64,000 bases of DNA from Kitasatospora fiedleri (lineage in GTDB: Bacteria > Actinomycetota > Actinomycetes > Streptomycetales > Streptomycetaceae). How positions within the stretch are numbered: the stretch's first letter is position 1; every line of letters begins with the position of its first letter. A program made the translations under genes and the position numbers. This document shows, in pieces, positions 8,733 to 17,657 of this stretch. The notes under the pieces were generated by a model. It did no database searches. It was given only the letters and a program-made list of their open reading frames with translations, and was not told where the DNA came from. Where the stretch lies: the NCBI RefSeq assembly GCF_948472415.1, contig NZ_OX419519.1, positions 6,415,001-6,479,000 of the forward strand, given 5' to 3'.

Positions 8733-8784
8733 CGACCCGTCGGACCGCCCGTCCCCGACCCGCCACCGACGACCGGAGCCCCCG

Positions 8785-10182
8785 ATGACCGCCGCCGTAC
8801 CGATGACCGCCGCCGTGCCCGCGGAACGCGCCCGGCTGCGCGAAGCCGCCGGGCGGCTGTCCGACCTGATCCTGGACCGGCTCGCCGACCCCGCCGCGAC
8901 CGCGGCCGCCACCCGGATACCCGCCGAAGCCGCGGACGACGGGGCGGCGGACGGCGGGGCGGCGGGCGAGGGCGCGGCGGGCGACGGCGCGGGCGAGAAC
9001 GTCTGGGCCGAGCTGACGCTCGGCAGCGGCAGCCCCGGGCTCTCCCTGGCGTTCAGCGGCGGCGCCCGGCCCGGCACCGAGCGGACGGCCCGGGCGCACG
9101 GCTACCTGGCGGTGGCGACCCGGGCCGCCGCCGACGGCGACACCGTGCCCAGCGGGATCTTCAAGGGCCCCGGCGCGCTCGCGTTCGCCGTGCTGGCCGC
9201 CCACCGCGCCACCGGCGGCTACACCACCGCGCTGCACCGGCTCGACGCCTACCAGCGGCAGCTGGTGCGCACCGCGCTGCCCACCGTCCCGCCCGGCCCG
9301 CTGGCCACCATCGGGCACTACGAGGTGGTGCGCGGCATGACCGGCGTCGGCCGCTACCTGCTGGCCCGCGCCGAGACCTGCGGCCCGGAGCTGGAGCAGG
9401 TCCTCGGCTACCTGATCGCGCTGGCCCGCGGCACCACCCGCCACCGCGGCGCCCGCGTCCCGCGCTGGTGGGCGCTGGACGCGCCCCGGACCGGCTCCGA
9501 GCACCTGCTGCCGGACGGCCACCTCAACCTCGGCCTCTCGCACGGCGTCGCGGGCCCGCTGATGCTGCTCGCGCTGGCCTGGCGCGACGGCGTCCGGCTG
9601 CCCGGCCACCGGGAGGCGCTGGAGGAGACCGCCGACCTGCTGGTGCGCTGGGCGGTGCGCGACGGGCACGGCACCTACTGGCCCGGCTACCTCGGCCTCG
9701 ACGCGTACCTGGCCGGCCCCGACGCGTACCGCGAGCCCGCCGGCTGGCCGTCCTGGTGCTACGGCGCGCCCGGCGTCTCGCGCGCCCTGCAGACCGCCGG
9801 GGCCGCCCTGGACCGGCCGGACTGGACGGCCACCGCCCGCGACTCGGTCGAGCGGCTGCTGCGCCTGCCGCTCGACGACTGGGGCGTCACCGACCACGCG
9901 CTGTGCCACGGCTGGGCCGGCGCGCTGCACCAACTCGGCCGCCTGAACGAGCACTTCGCCGACGAGCGGATCGAGCGGCGGCGCGACGAGACCGCCACCC
10001 GGCTGCTGGACGCCTTCGACCCGGACGCCCCGTTCGGCCTGCGCTTCACCATGACCCGCCGGCCGTTCGCCAGCGACGTCTCCGGCTACCTGGACGGGGC
10101 GGCCGGTGTCGCGCTCGCCCTCGACTCGTACGCGGTCGGCGGCACCCCGCGCGACTGGGACATGCCGCTGCTGCTGTCCTGA
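8785..10182 (+). CDS. lanC: lanthionine synthetase C family cyclase
   Basis: A 465-residue Zn-dependent cyclase that adds Cys thiols to dehydrated Ser/Thr in the LanB-treated precursor. The LanC repeats are visible as GHYEVVRGMTGVG and LSHGVAGPL. The zinc ligands are Cys in WCYGAPGVSRAL and Cys-His in ALCHGWAGALH. Residues 50-75 are an Ala/Gly/Asp low-complexity insert. The N-terminus reads MTAAVPMTAAVP, a six-residue duplication, so ATG 8803 is an alternative start. It closes the lan operon: no transporter, protease or immunity gene follows, and a long dyad terminator separates it from convergent fumC. Confidence 0.93.
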   Translation: MTAAVPMTAAVPAERARLREAAGRLSDLILDRLADPAATAAATRIPAEAADDGAADGGAAGEGAAGDGAGENVWAELTLGSGSPGLSLAFSGGARPGTERTARAHGYLAVATRAAADGDTVPSGIFKGPGALAFAVLAAHRATGGYTTALHRLDAYQRQLVRTALPTVPPGPLATIGHYEVVRGMTGVGRYLLARAETCGPELEQVLGYLIALARGTTRHRGARVPRWWALDAPRTGSEHLLPDGHLNLGLSHGVAGPLMLLALAWRDGVRLPGHREALEETADLLVRWAVRDGHGTYWPGYLGLDAYLAGPDAYREPAGWPSWCYGAPGVSRALQTAGAALDRPDWTATARDSVERLLRLPLDDWGVTDHALCHGWAGALHQLGRLNEHFADERIERRRDETATRLLDAFDPDAPFGLRFTMTRRPFASDVSGYLDGAAGVALALDSYAVGGTPRDWDMPLLLS

Positions 10183-10200
10183 CCGGCGGCCGACCGGCGG

Positions 10201-10238
10201 CCGACCGGCGGCCGGCCGACCGGCCGCCCGCCGGTCGG
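10201..10238. terminator. bidirectional terminator between lanC and fumC
   Basis: A dyad centred on CCGA at 10216-10219: GGCGGCCGG pairs perfectly with CCGGCCGCC and the stem continues outwards with one bulge. It is embedded in three direct copies of CCGGCGGCCGA. It lies between two convergent genes 71 bp apart. Confidence 0.65.
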
Positions 10239-10253
10239 CTGCCCGTCCGTCCG

Positions 10254-11672
10254 TCAGTCGGCGTCCCGCGGGCGGGTCATCCGCAGCACGTCGAGCGCCG
10301 CGTCGAGCTGCGCCTCGGTGAGCAGGCCGCGCTCCACGTAGCCCCGGTCGAGGACCACCTCGCGGATGGTCCGGCGCTCGGCCAGCGACTGCTTGGCGAC
10401 CTTCGCCGCCTCCTCGTAGCCGAGGTACCGGTTGAGCGGGGTGACCACCGACGGGGAGGACTCGGCGTACTCGCGGGCCCGGTCGACGTTCGCGGTGAGG
10501 CCGTCCACCGCCCGGTCCGCCAGCAGGCGGGCCGAGGTGGCGAGCAGGCGGATCGACTCCAGCACGTTCCGGGCGATCACCGGGAGCATCACGTTGAGCT
10601 CGAAGTTCCCGCTCGCACCGGCCACCGTGACGGTGGTGTCGTTGCCGATCACCTGGGCGGCGACCATCAGCACCACCTCGGGCAGCACCGGGTTGACCTT
10701 GCCCGGCATGATCGAGGAGCCGGGCTGGAGGTCGGGCAGGTTGATCTCGGCCAGGCCGGTGCGCGGGCCGGAGCCCATCCAGCGCAGGTCGTTGGCGATC
10801 TTGGTGAAGCCCGCGGCGATCGTGCGGAGCTGGCCGCTGAGCTCGACCAGGCCGTCCCGGGCGCCCTGGGCCTCGAAGTGGTTGCGGGCCTCGGTCAGCG
10901 GCAGGCCGGTGGCGCGGGCCACCTCGGCGATGACGGCGGCCGAGAAGCCCGGCGGGGTGTTGATGCCGGTGCCCACCGCCGTGCCGCCGAGCGGGAGTTC
11001 GGCGACCCGGGGGAGCGTCGCGCGCAGCCGCTCGACGCCGTACCTGACCTGGGCCGCGTAGCCGCCGAACTCCTGGCCGAGCGTCACCGGCGTGGCGTCC
11101 ATCAGGTGGGTGCGGCCGGACTTCACCGTCTCGGCGTGCTCCGCGGACTTGGCCTCCAGCGCCCGCGCCAGGTGCTCCAGGGCCGGGACCAGCTCGTGCA
11201 GGACGGCGCCCGTCGCGGCGATGTGGATCGAGGACGGGAAGACGTCGTTCGAGGACTGCGAGGCGTTGACCTGGTCGTTGGGGTGGACCGGGCGGCCCAG
11301 GCGTTCGGCGGCCAGGGTGGCGATCACCTCGTTGGCGTTCATGTTGGAGGAGGTGCCGGAGCCGGTCTGGAACACGTCCACCGGGAACTCGTCGTCCCAG
11401 CGCCCCTCGGCGACCTCATCGGCCGCGGACCCGATCGCCGCCGCGGTCTCCGCGTCGAGCACGCCGAGCCCGGCGTTGACGGTGGCCGCGGCCGCCTTGA
11501 TCCGGGCCAGCGCCGCGATGTGGGCGCGCTCCAGGCGCTGCCCGGAGACCGGGAAGTTCTCCACCGCGCGCTGGGTCTGCGCCTGCCACTTGGCCGCCGC
11601 CGGGACGCGGACCTCGCCCATCGAGTCGTGCTCGGTCCGCCACCGCTGCTGTTCGTGCTGTCCGTCCGCCAT
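10254..11672 (-). CDS. fumC: class II fumarate hydratase
   Basis: A 472-residue soluble homotetrameric fumarase interconverting fumarate and malate in the TCA cycle. It has the superfamily signature GSSIMPGKVNPVLPEV, the GSGTSSNMNANEV segment near residue 115 and SSNDVFPSSIHIAA. The start is ATG 11672 with a GGAGGTG ribosome binding site 9 bp upstream; the open frame continues upstream without homology. It is transcribed divergently from gcdH across a 213-bp region. Fumarate from tyrosine breakdown (hppD/hmgA, same window) feeds this step, but there is no operon link. Confidence 0.96.
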   Translation of the reverse strand: MADGQHEQQRWRTEHDSMGEVRVPAAAKWQAQTQRAVENFPVSGQRLERAHIAALARIKAAAATVNAGLGVLDAETAAAIGSAADEVAEGRWDDEFPVDVFQTGSGTSSNMNANEVIATLAAERLGRPVHPNDQVNASQSSNDVFPSSIHIAATGAVLHELVPALEHLARALEAKSAEHAETVKSGRTHLMDATPVTLGQEFGGYAAQVRYGVERLRATLPRVAELPLGGTAVGTGINTPPGFSAAVIAEVARATGLPLTEARNHFEAQGARDGLVELSGQLRTIAAGFTKIANDLRWMGSGPRTGLAEINLPDLQPGSSIMPGKVNPVLPEVVLMVAAQVIGNDTTVTVAGASGNFELNVMLPVIARNVLESIRLLATSARLLADRAVDGLTANVDRAREYAESSPSVVTPLNRYLGYEEAAKVAKQSLAERRTIREVVLDRGYVERGLLTEAQLDAALDVLRMTRPRDAD

Positions 11673-11885
11673 GGTCGGTACACCTCCTGGACCGGTCAGC
11701 CTTCCACGGACGCCCGGCATTCCCGGCGCGCCGCCGCCGCGTGTCGGCGGACCGGACCGGCCGGCCGGGCCCGCCGTGGCGCCCTTGACCGCGCGGCGTA
11801 CCGACCGGTAGGGACAGCGGTGACGCACCCGCGCCTACCCCGAACACCCCCGCGCACCCCCCCGTACCCTCCGAGGAGCCCGCCC

Positions 11886-13073
11886 ATGGCCACCGCCGCA
11901 CCCGCCGGCCGCCCCGACCCGCTCGACCTGCTCGGCGTCGACGAACTGCTCACCGAGGACGAGCGGCTGATCCGCGACACCGTCCGCGCGTTCACCGACC
12001 GGCACGTCCGCCCGCACCTCGCCGACTGGTACGAGCGGGGCACCTTCCCGGTGCGCGAACTCGCCCCGGAACTCGGCAAGCTGGGCGTCCTCGGGATGCA
12101 CCTGGAGGGCTACGGCTGCACCGGGTCGACCGCCACCGAGTACGGGGTGGCCTGCATGGAGCTGGAGGCCGCCGACTCGGGGCTGCGCAGCTTCGTCTCG
12201 GTGCAGGGCTCGCTCGCCATGCGCTCGATCCACGCCTTCGGCTCGGAGGAGCAGAAGCGGCACTGGCTGCCGGAGCTGGCCGCCGGACGGGCCGTCGGCT
12301 GCTTCGGGCTGACCGAGCCGGAGGCCGGCTCCGACCCGGCCTCGATGCGCACCCGGGCCCGGCGCGACGGCACCGACTGGGTCCTGGACGGCGCCAAGCT
12401 GTGGATCACCAACGGCTCGGTCTCCGACGTCGCGGTGGTCTGGGCCGGCACCGAGGACGGCGTGCGCGGCTTCCTCGTCCCGCGCGGCACCCCCGGCTTC
12501 ACCGCCCGCGACATCCCCGGCAAGCTCTCCCTGCGCGCCTCCGTCACCAGCGAACTCGCCTTCGACGGCGTCCGGTTGCCCGCCGACGCGGTGCTCCCGG
12601 ACGCCCGCGGCCTGCGCGCCCCGCTCTCCTCGCTCGGCGAGGCCCGCTACGGCATCCTGTGGGGCACCGTCGGCGCCGCCCGGGACTGCTACCGGGCCGC
12701 GGTCGACTACGCCCGCGACCGGGTCCAGTTCGGCCGCCCGATCGGCGGCTTCCAGCTGACCCAGCAGAAACTCGTCGACATGGCACTGGAGTTGGAGAAG
12801 GCGTACCTGGTCGCGGTCCGGATCGGCCGGCTCAAGGACGAGGGCCGCGCGCAGGCCGCGCACATCTCCTTCGGCAAGCTCAACAACGTCCGCACCGCGC
12901 TGGAGATCGCCCGCACCGCCCGCACGATCCTCGGCGCCAACGGCATCACCACCGCCTACCCGGTGCTCCGGCACGCCAACAACCTGGAGTCGGTGCTCAC
13001 CTACGAGGGCACCTCGGAGGTGCACACCCTGGTCCTCGGCGAGGCGATCACCGGCGAATCCGCCTACCGCTGA
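11886..13073 (+). CDS. gcdH: glutaryl-CoA dehydrogenase-type acyl-CoA dehydrogenase
   Basis: A 395-residue FAD-dependent acyl-CoA dehydrogenase. Residues such as GCFGLTEPEAGSDP, the LWITNGS segment and the C-terminal NLESVLTYEGTSEVHTLVLG block match glutaryl-CoA dehydrogenases. The catalytic Glu lies in TYEGT, and the protein resembles GcdH more closely than short-chain acyl-CoA dehydrogenases. It would convert glutaryl-CoA to crotonyl-CoA in lysine/tryptophan catabolism. The start is ATG 11886 with GAGGAG upstream. It is monocistronic, ended by a 17-bp stem hairpin. Confidence 0.88.
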   Translation: MATAAPAGRPDPLDLLGVDELLTEDERLIRDTVRAFTDRHVRPHLADWYERGTFPVRELAPELGKLGVLGMHLEGYGCTGSTATEYGVACMELEAADSGLRSFVSVQGSLAMRSIHAFGSEEQKRHWLPELAAGRAVGCFGLTEPEAGSDPASMRTRARRDGTDWVLDGAKLWITNGSVSDVAVVWAGTEDGVRGFLVPRGTPGFTARDIPGKLSLRASVTSELAFDGVRLPADAVLPDARGLRAPLSSLGEARYGILWGTVGAARDCYRAAVDYARDRVQFGRPIGGFQLTQQKLVDMALELEKAYLVAVRIGRLKDEGRAQAAHISFGKLNNVRTALEIARTARTILGANGITTAYPVLRHANNLESVLTYEGTSEVHTLVLGEAITGESAYR

Positions 13074-13150
13074 CCGGAGTCCACCGGTCGGCGCGCCGGA
13101 CCGGCGGGGTCGTCCGCGCGCACCGCCGGTCCTCCCGCCGGGCGGTCGCG

Positions 13151-13202
13151 GGTCCGCCGGAAGTCGGGGTCCCGGCCCCCGGTCTCCGACTTCCGGCGGA
13201 CC
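13151..13202 (+). terminator. terminator hairpin after gcdH
   Basis: GGTCCGCCGGAAGTCGG and its exact reverse complement, a 17-bp stem with an 18-base loop, 77 bp after the gcdH stop. Confidence 0.8.
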
Positions 13203-13294
13203 CCGCCCGGTACCTGGTGCGCATGGATCGGGCCCCCGCCCGCACCCACCATGGAGGGGAAGGACCGGAACGGCGGGAAAAGGGGTGAGGGGCG

Positions 13295-13765
13295 ATGGGC
13301 GGCGGACGGACGGCGGCGACGGTGGTGCTCGGCGGAGCGGCGGCGACGATGCTGCTGGTGATGGTGGCGCCCGCCGCGATCCAGCGGGCGCAGGACCGGA
13401 TGGACCAGACCGTCCGCTACCCCAGCGGGGCCGCCGCCAAGGCCGACCGCACCGAGGTGCCGCGCTGGCTGCCCGACTCCGCCACCGGCATCGCCTTCCT
13501 GGCCCCCGGCGAGCAGGGCGAGCGGCTGATCCGCGCCACCCTCCCGGGCCGCGCGCTGCCCGCCGACTGCACCCTGGCGAGCCCGGCGCCCGACCCGCAC
13601 CTGCGCGCCCACTGGTTCCCGACCGACACCCCGCGCCGGGCCACCGCGCACTGCGGGCAGTACGACGTCGCCCTGGTCGGCGACCAGCTCTACGGCTGGC
13701 GCGGCGCCCCGGCCACCGCCGGGGCCCGCACCGCCGGGGCCCGCACCGCCGGGCCGACCGGGTAG
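13295..13765 (+). CDS. membrane-anchored or secreted hypothetical protein
   Basis: A 156-residue protein with an N-terminal hydrophobic segment (residues 5-27, TVVLGGAAATMLLVMVAPAA) serving as signal or anchor. An extracytoplasmic part with two Cys (ADCTLAS and TAHCGQY) could form a disulfide. The C-terminus ends in a TAGARTAGARTAG microrepeat. I recognise no family. The start ATG 13295 has GGTGAGGGGC upstream. The following 150 bp contain four imperfect copies of GCCGAGCGGG before the next gene. Confidence 0.7.
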   Translation: MGGGRTAATVVLGGAAATMLLVMVAPAAIQRAQDRMDQTVRYPSGAAAKADRTEVPRWLPDSATGIAFLAPGEQGERLIRATLPGRALPADCTLASPAPDPHLRAHWFPTDTPRRATAHCGQYDVALVGDQLYGWRGAPATAGARTAGARTAGPTG

Positions 13766-13918
13766 CCGCCGAGCGGGGGCGGCCGAGCGGGCGGCGGGTG
13801 GCCGCCGAGCGGGTGGCGGCCGAGCGGGTACCGGGTGGCGGACCGGCGGGTCCGGTTTCCGCCCGGGCGGGTGGATGGGATAGGACGGTGCGCACACCCG
13901 CCATCCGTGAGGAGCCCC

Positions 13919-15190
13919 ATGCCAGGCCCGACCGTCGACCCCGACGGCGACCAGACCGCATCCGACCTCCCGCTCCGGCCGGAGGAGGTGGGCGCGGGGA
14001 CCCCGCGGCCCGCCCCGTTCGCCACCGCCACCGTGATCACCCTGGGCTGCCTGGTCGCGCTCGGGCCGTTCACCACCGACCTCTACCTGCCCGCGCTGCC
14101 CGACCTGACCGCCGACCTGCGCTCCACCGCCCCGGCCGCCCAGCTCACCCTGACCGGCTCGCTGCTCGGCATGGTGCTCGGCCAGCTGCTGTTCGGCCCG
14201 CTCAGCGACCGCCTCGGCCGCCGCCGCCCGATCCTCACCGGCCTGGCCGCGTACACCGCCGCCAGCCTGCTGTGCGCGTTCGCCGACTCGATGCCGCTGC
14301 TGGTGGCCGGCCGGGTGGTGCAGGGCGCCGCGGGCTCCGCCGCGCTGGTGGTGGCCCGGGCGGTGGTCCGGGACCGGCTGGAGGGCGTCGCGATGATCCG
14401 GTTCCTGGCCACCATGGGCCTGATCTCCGGCCTCGCCCCGATCGTCGCCCCGCTGGCCGGCGCCCAACTGCTGCACGTCACCGACTGGCGCGGCACCTTC
14501 GTCGCCCTGGCCCTGCTCGGCGCGGTGCTCACCGCGGCCTGCGCCCTCGGCGTCCGCGAGACGCTGCCGCCCGAGCGGCGGCACGGCGGCGGCCCCGGCA
14601 CCACCGTCCGGGCGATCGGCGGGCTGCTGCGCGACCGGGTGTTCCTCGGCTACCTGCTGGTCAGCACCTTCGCGTTCGGCGCGCTGTTCGCGTACGTCGG
14701 CGGCTCCTCGGTGGTGCTCCAGGAGGTGTACCGGATCACCCCGCAGACCTACAGCCTGGTCTTCGCGGTGAACTCGATCGCGCTGCTGGCGGTCACCCAG
14801 GTCAACGGGCGCTTCCTGGTGCACCGGTACTCCGAGCGGACGCTGCTGGTCTGCGGCCTGTCCGCCGCCGCGCTGGCCGGGGCCGCCGTGGTGCTGTGCA
14901 CCACCGTGTGGGACGCCGGGCTGGCCGGGGTGTGGCCCGCGCTGACCGTGCTGATGGGCGCGATGGGCGTCATCCTGCCGAACGCCAACGGCCGGGCGCT
15001 GACCATGGCCCCGCACGCCGCCGGTTCGGCGTCCGCGCTGCTGGGCACCGGCACCTACCTGTGCGGCGCGGTGGTCGCCCCGCTCAGCAGCCTGGGCGGG
15101 CGGCCGTCGGCGACGGTGCTCGGCGCGGTGGTGCTGGGCTGCGCGGTGCTGGCGCTGGCGTCCTTCCTGCCGCTGTGCCGGGAGCGCTGA
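13919..15190 (+). CDS. Bcr/CflA-family drug:H+ antiporter (MFS)
   Basis: A 423-residue 12-segment MFS transporter. It has the family N-terminus LGPFTTDLYLPALPDL in the first transmembrane segment and the DHA1 motif GPLSDRLGRRRPIL between segments 2 and 3. The Bcr/CflA family exports compounds such as bicyclomycin and chloramphenicol; the substrate here is unknown. The start is ATG 13919 with GTGAGGAG upstream; the frame is open further back but without homology. It is not adjacent to the lan operon, so I do not propose it as the lanthipeptide exporter. Convergent with the chitinase gene across an 18-bp stem terminator. Confidence 0.9.
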   Translation: MPGPTVDPDGDQTASDLPLRPEEVGAGTPRPAPFATATVITLGCLVALGPFTTDLYLPALPDLTADLRSTAPAAQLTLTGSLLGMVLGQLLFGPLSDRLGRRRPILTGLAAYTAASLLCAFADSMPLLVAGRVVQGAAGSAALVVARAVVRDRLEGVAMIRFLATMGLISGLAPIVAPLAGAQLLHVTDWRGTFVALALLGAVLTAACALGVRETLPPERRHGGGPGTTVRAIGGLLRDRVFLGYLLVSTFAFGALFAYVGGSSVVLQEVYRITPQTYSLVFAVNSIALLAVTQVNGRFLVHRYSERTLLVCGLSAAALAGAAVVLCTTVWDAGLAGVWPALTVLMGAMGVILPNANGRALTMAPHAAGSASALLGTGTYLCGAVVAPLSSLGGRPSATVLGAVVLGCAVLALASFLPLCRER

Positions 15191-15222
15191 GCGGCCGGGC
15201 TCCTCGGTGGTTCCGGAAGCGG

Positions 15223-15263
15223 CCCGGCCCGGCCGGTGGCGGGGTGCCACCGGCCGGGCCGGG
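15223..15263. terminator. bidirectional terminator between the MFS gene and the chitinase gene
   Basis: CCCGGCCCGGCCGGTGGC, loop GGGGT, then its exact reverse complement: an 18-bp perfect stem between two converging stop codons. Confidence 0.85.
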
Positions 15264-15292
15264 TCCAGGGGTGGAGCAGAGGCGGGCTGGGG

Positions 15293-17341
15293 TCAGGCGA
15301 TCGAGAAGTCGTCGCCGTAGACCGCGCCCTGGCCGTACCAGCCGTGCAGGTAGACCGTGACGGTGCCGTTGGCGCCGGTGGTGAACGGGACGGTCAGCTT
15401 GGTCCAGGAGGTGCCGTTCGCCCAGGAGGAGGCGGTGGCGCCGCCGCTGACGCCGACGTACGAGTACGGGCCCTGGACCCAGGCGGTCAGGGTGTACGCG
15501 TGGTTCGGGGCCAGGGTGACGGTCTGGTCGCACTCACCGGTGGCGCCGGCGGTCGGGACGACCTTCAGGGCCTTGGAGCCGCCGTGCACCGGGGAGGTGA
15601 CGACCGCGCCGCCGCTCTGGCAGGTCCACGGGGCGAGGGTGCCGCTCTCCAGGTCGCCGTTGGCCAGGCCGGTGGGCGGCGGGGTGGTGCCGGTGACGGT
15701 CAGCGCGTAGGTGGCGGTGTGGGTCTTGCCCGCGCCGGTGCCGGTGACGGTCAGGGTGTAGGTGCCCGGGGCCGCCGAGGCGGTGGTGGAGACGTTCAGG
15801 GTGGCGGAGCCGCCCGCGGTGACGGTGGAGGCGCTGAGCGCGGCGGTGACGCCGGCCGGGGCGCCGGAGACGGTCAGGTTGACGGTCGCGGCGGTGCCGG
15901 AGGTGACGGCGGTGCCGACCGTCGCGGAGGTGGCGGCGCCGGCGGCGACCGAGCCCGCGGCGGGCGACAGCGCGACCGAGAAGTCGGAGGCGGTGCTGCC
16001 GCCGGTGACGGTCAGGGTGTAGGTCGCCGAGTGGGTGCCGCTCGCGCCGGTGCCGGTCACGGTCAGCGGGTAGCTGCCGTTGGCGACGCCCGAGGTGGTG
16101 GAGACGTTCAGGGTGGCGGAGCCGCCCGCGGTGACGGTGGAGGCGCTGAGCGCGGCGGTGACGCCGGCCGGGGCGCCGGTCACCGACAGGTTGACGCTCT
16201 GGGCCGAGCCGGAGGTGACGGCGGTGCTGACCGTCGCGGAGGTGGCGCCGCCGGCGGTGACCGAGCCGGTGGCCGGGCTCAGCGCCACCGAGAAGTCGTT
16301 GGCCGGGACGGAGGAGCTGGTGAACTTCGAGAAGATGTGGCTGAAGTCCCAGGTGCCCTGCGCGATGCCGGAGCAGCTGTCCGAGCCGGCGGTGCCCGGG
16401 CAGCCGCCGTTGTCGCGCTGGAGGGCCCAGAAGGACAGCGTGTTGATGCCCTTGCTCACCGCCCAGTTGTAGACCGTGGTGGCGTTGGCGACGGTGAAGG
16501 TCTCGCCGGCGCCGAAGTCGTCGATGCCGGCCATCTCGGTGATGCCGATCGAGTTCCACAGCTGGGCGGAGGTCTTGGTCGGGTACAGCTTCGCCAACTG
16601 GTTGTACAGGCCCTGCGCGGAGGTCTGGGTGTCCGCCGCCATGTCGTGCGAGGCGCCGTCGTAGTAGTCGAAGGTCATCATGTTGACGACGTCGATCCGC
16701 GCGTTGTTGGTGACCGCGTTCTTGAGCACCGCCAGCCCGCTGGAGGCCAGGCCGCTGGTGGTGGTCGGCAGGGTGTAACTGAACTGGATGCTGCGGCCGT
16801 TGGCGGCGGCCCAGTCCTCGACGATCTTGATCGCCTTGTTGCGGCGGTCGATGCCGGCCGTGTTGGTCAGCGAGTTGTCCTCGATGTCCAGGTCGATCCG
16901 GGAGACGTCGTAGGTGGTGATCAGCTTCTCGAACTGGGCGGCGATCTGGTTGACGTCCGTGCAGGAGTCGGCGATCTCGGTGCCGGTGTTGTCGGCGGTG
17001 TAGCCGCCGAAGGACGGGATCACGTCGCCGCCGTTGGCGCGGATGGTGGCGATGTCGGCGCCGAACACCGAGTTCGAGATCGGCATCGAGGTGTCGCCGT
17101 TCCACAGGGCGGTGCAGGAGCCCTTGGTGGCGGCCTGGAGGAACGCCATGGTCAGGTGCTTGGCACCGGACTGGGCGGCCAGGGCGGCCGGGCTCTCGCC
17201 GGTCCACGCCTCGAAGTACGGGGCGAAGACGTGCTGCGGCAGCGGGGTGGCGGCCTGCGCGGGGGCGGAGATCAGCCCCAGCGAGGCGGCCGCCATCGCG
17301 CCGGTGGCGAGCAGCGCTTGGAGTGGTCGGTGAAGGCGCAT
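15293..17341 (-). CDS. secreted GH18 chitinase with two Ig-like repeats and a C-terminal carbohydrate-binding domain
   Basis: A 682-residue secreted enzyme. It has a signal peptide (residues 1-32, cut after ISAPAQA-A) and a GH18 barrel (about 35-330) with the catalytic motif IDLDIED, whose DxDxE glutamate is the acid/base. Two tandem repeats of about 104 residues follow (starting DFSVALSPA), then a C-terminal domain (about 560-682, starting GLANGDLESGTLAPW) of the type found on actinobacterial chitinases and cellulases. It should hydrolyse chitin outside the cell. The start is ATG 17341 with GGAG 6 bases upstream; ATG 17359 is an alternative. The promoter carries a DasR-type site, so induction by N-acetylglucosamine/chitin is expected. 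Confidence 0.93.
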   Translation of the reverse strand: MRLHRPLQALLATGAMAAASLGLISAPAQAATPLPQHVFAPYFEAWTGESPAALAAQSGAKHLTMAFLQAATKGSCTALWNGDTSMPISNSVFGADIATIRANGGDVIPSFGGYTADNTGTEIADSCTDVNQIAAQFEKLITTYDVSRIDLDIEDNSLTNTAGIDRRNKAIKIVEDWAAANGRSIQFSYTLPTTTSGLASSGLAVLKNAVTNNARIDVVNMMTFDYYDGASHDMAADTQTSAQGLYNQLAKLYPTKTSAQLWNSIGITEMAGIDDFGAGETFTVANATTVYNWAVSKGINTLSFWALQRDNGGCPGTAGSDSCSGIAQGTWDFSHIFSKFTSSSVPANDFSVALSPATGSVTAGGATSATVSTAVTSGSAQSVNLSVTGAPAGVTAALSASTVTAGGSATLNVSTTSGVANGSYPLTVTGTGASGTHSATYTLTVTGGSTASDFSVALSPAAGSVAAGAATSATVGTAVTSGTAATVNLTVSGAPAGVTAALSASTVTAGGSATLNVSTTASAAPGTYTLTVTGTGAGKTHTATYALTVTGTTPPPTGLANGDLESGTLAPWTCQSGGAVVTSPVHGGSKALKVVPTAGATGECDQTVTLAPNHAYTLTAWVQGPYSYVGVSGGATASSWANGTSWTKLTVPFTTGANGTVTVYLHGWYGQGAVYGDDFSIA
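15782..16179 (-). repeat. 312-bp-offset direct repeat inside the chitinase gene
   Basis: Bases 15782-15867 reappear identically at 16094-16179, an exact 312-bp (104-codon) offset. They encode the same part of the two Ig-like domains. Identity over 86 bases with no synonymous change indicates recent duplication or gene conversion. Confidence 0.8.
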
Positions 17342-17502
17342 CGAGTCTCCATCAGGCATGGGAGGGGGGCCCGCGTGCCGGTGCTCGGGCACGGGGGCGT
17401 GGATCGGCCTGGTACAGGGAGTGCCGGGGTGGTGCGGGGCAAGGCTCGCCCCGGCCGGTGGTCACACCCCCACGATGCGTCCCGGTCGGGAAGTACAGCG
17501 GA

Positions 17503-17535
17503 CTCATGTTTGGTCTGGACCAGTGCATCTGTCAA
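17503..17535 (-). promoter_or_regulatory. chitinase promoter with DasR-type operator
   Basis: The palindrome TGGTCTGGACCA at 17511-17522 (context GTTTGGTCTGGACCAGT) closely matches the DasR-responsive element consensus A-C/T-TGGTCTAGACCA. On the minus strand it lies in the spacer between a TTGACA -35 (17535-17530) and a poor -10 (AAACAT), the arrangement known for Streptomyces chi promoters. Confidence 0.8.
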
Positions 17536-17606
17536 GACTCTTTCCAGTTCGCCGGGGCAGCCCTCCGAGAGCTTTGCCAACCCTTGGGAATCAGGGTCCT
17601 GACATG

Positions 17607-17647
17607 CCGTCGGCCCCGCACCCGACTGCTCGGTGCGGGGCCGACGG
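17607..17647 (-). terminator. terminator of the osmoprotectant ABC operon
   Basis: A 16-bp stem, CCGTCGGCCCCGCACC pairing with GGTGCGGGGCCGACGG, with a 9-base loop. It lies 11 bp past the stop of the substrate-binding protein gene. Confidence 0.85.
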
Positions 17648-17657
17648 GCGGCGCGGA

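Noticed and set aside
13919..15190. MFS exporter as the missing lanthipeptide transporter
   Set aside because: Two unrelated metabolic genes and strong terminators separate it from the lan operon, and Bcr/CflA proteins are small-molecule exporters.
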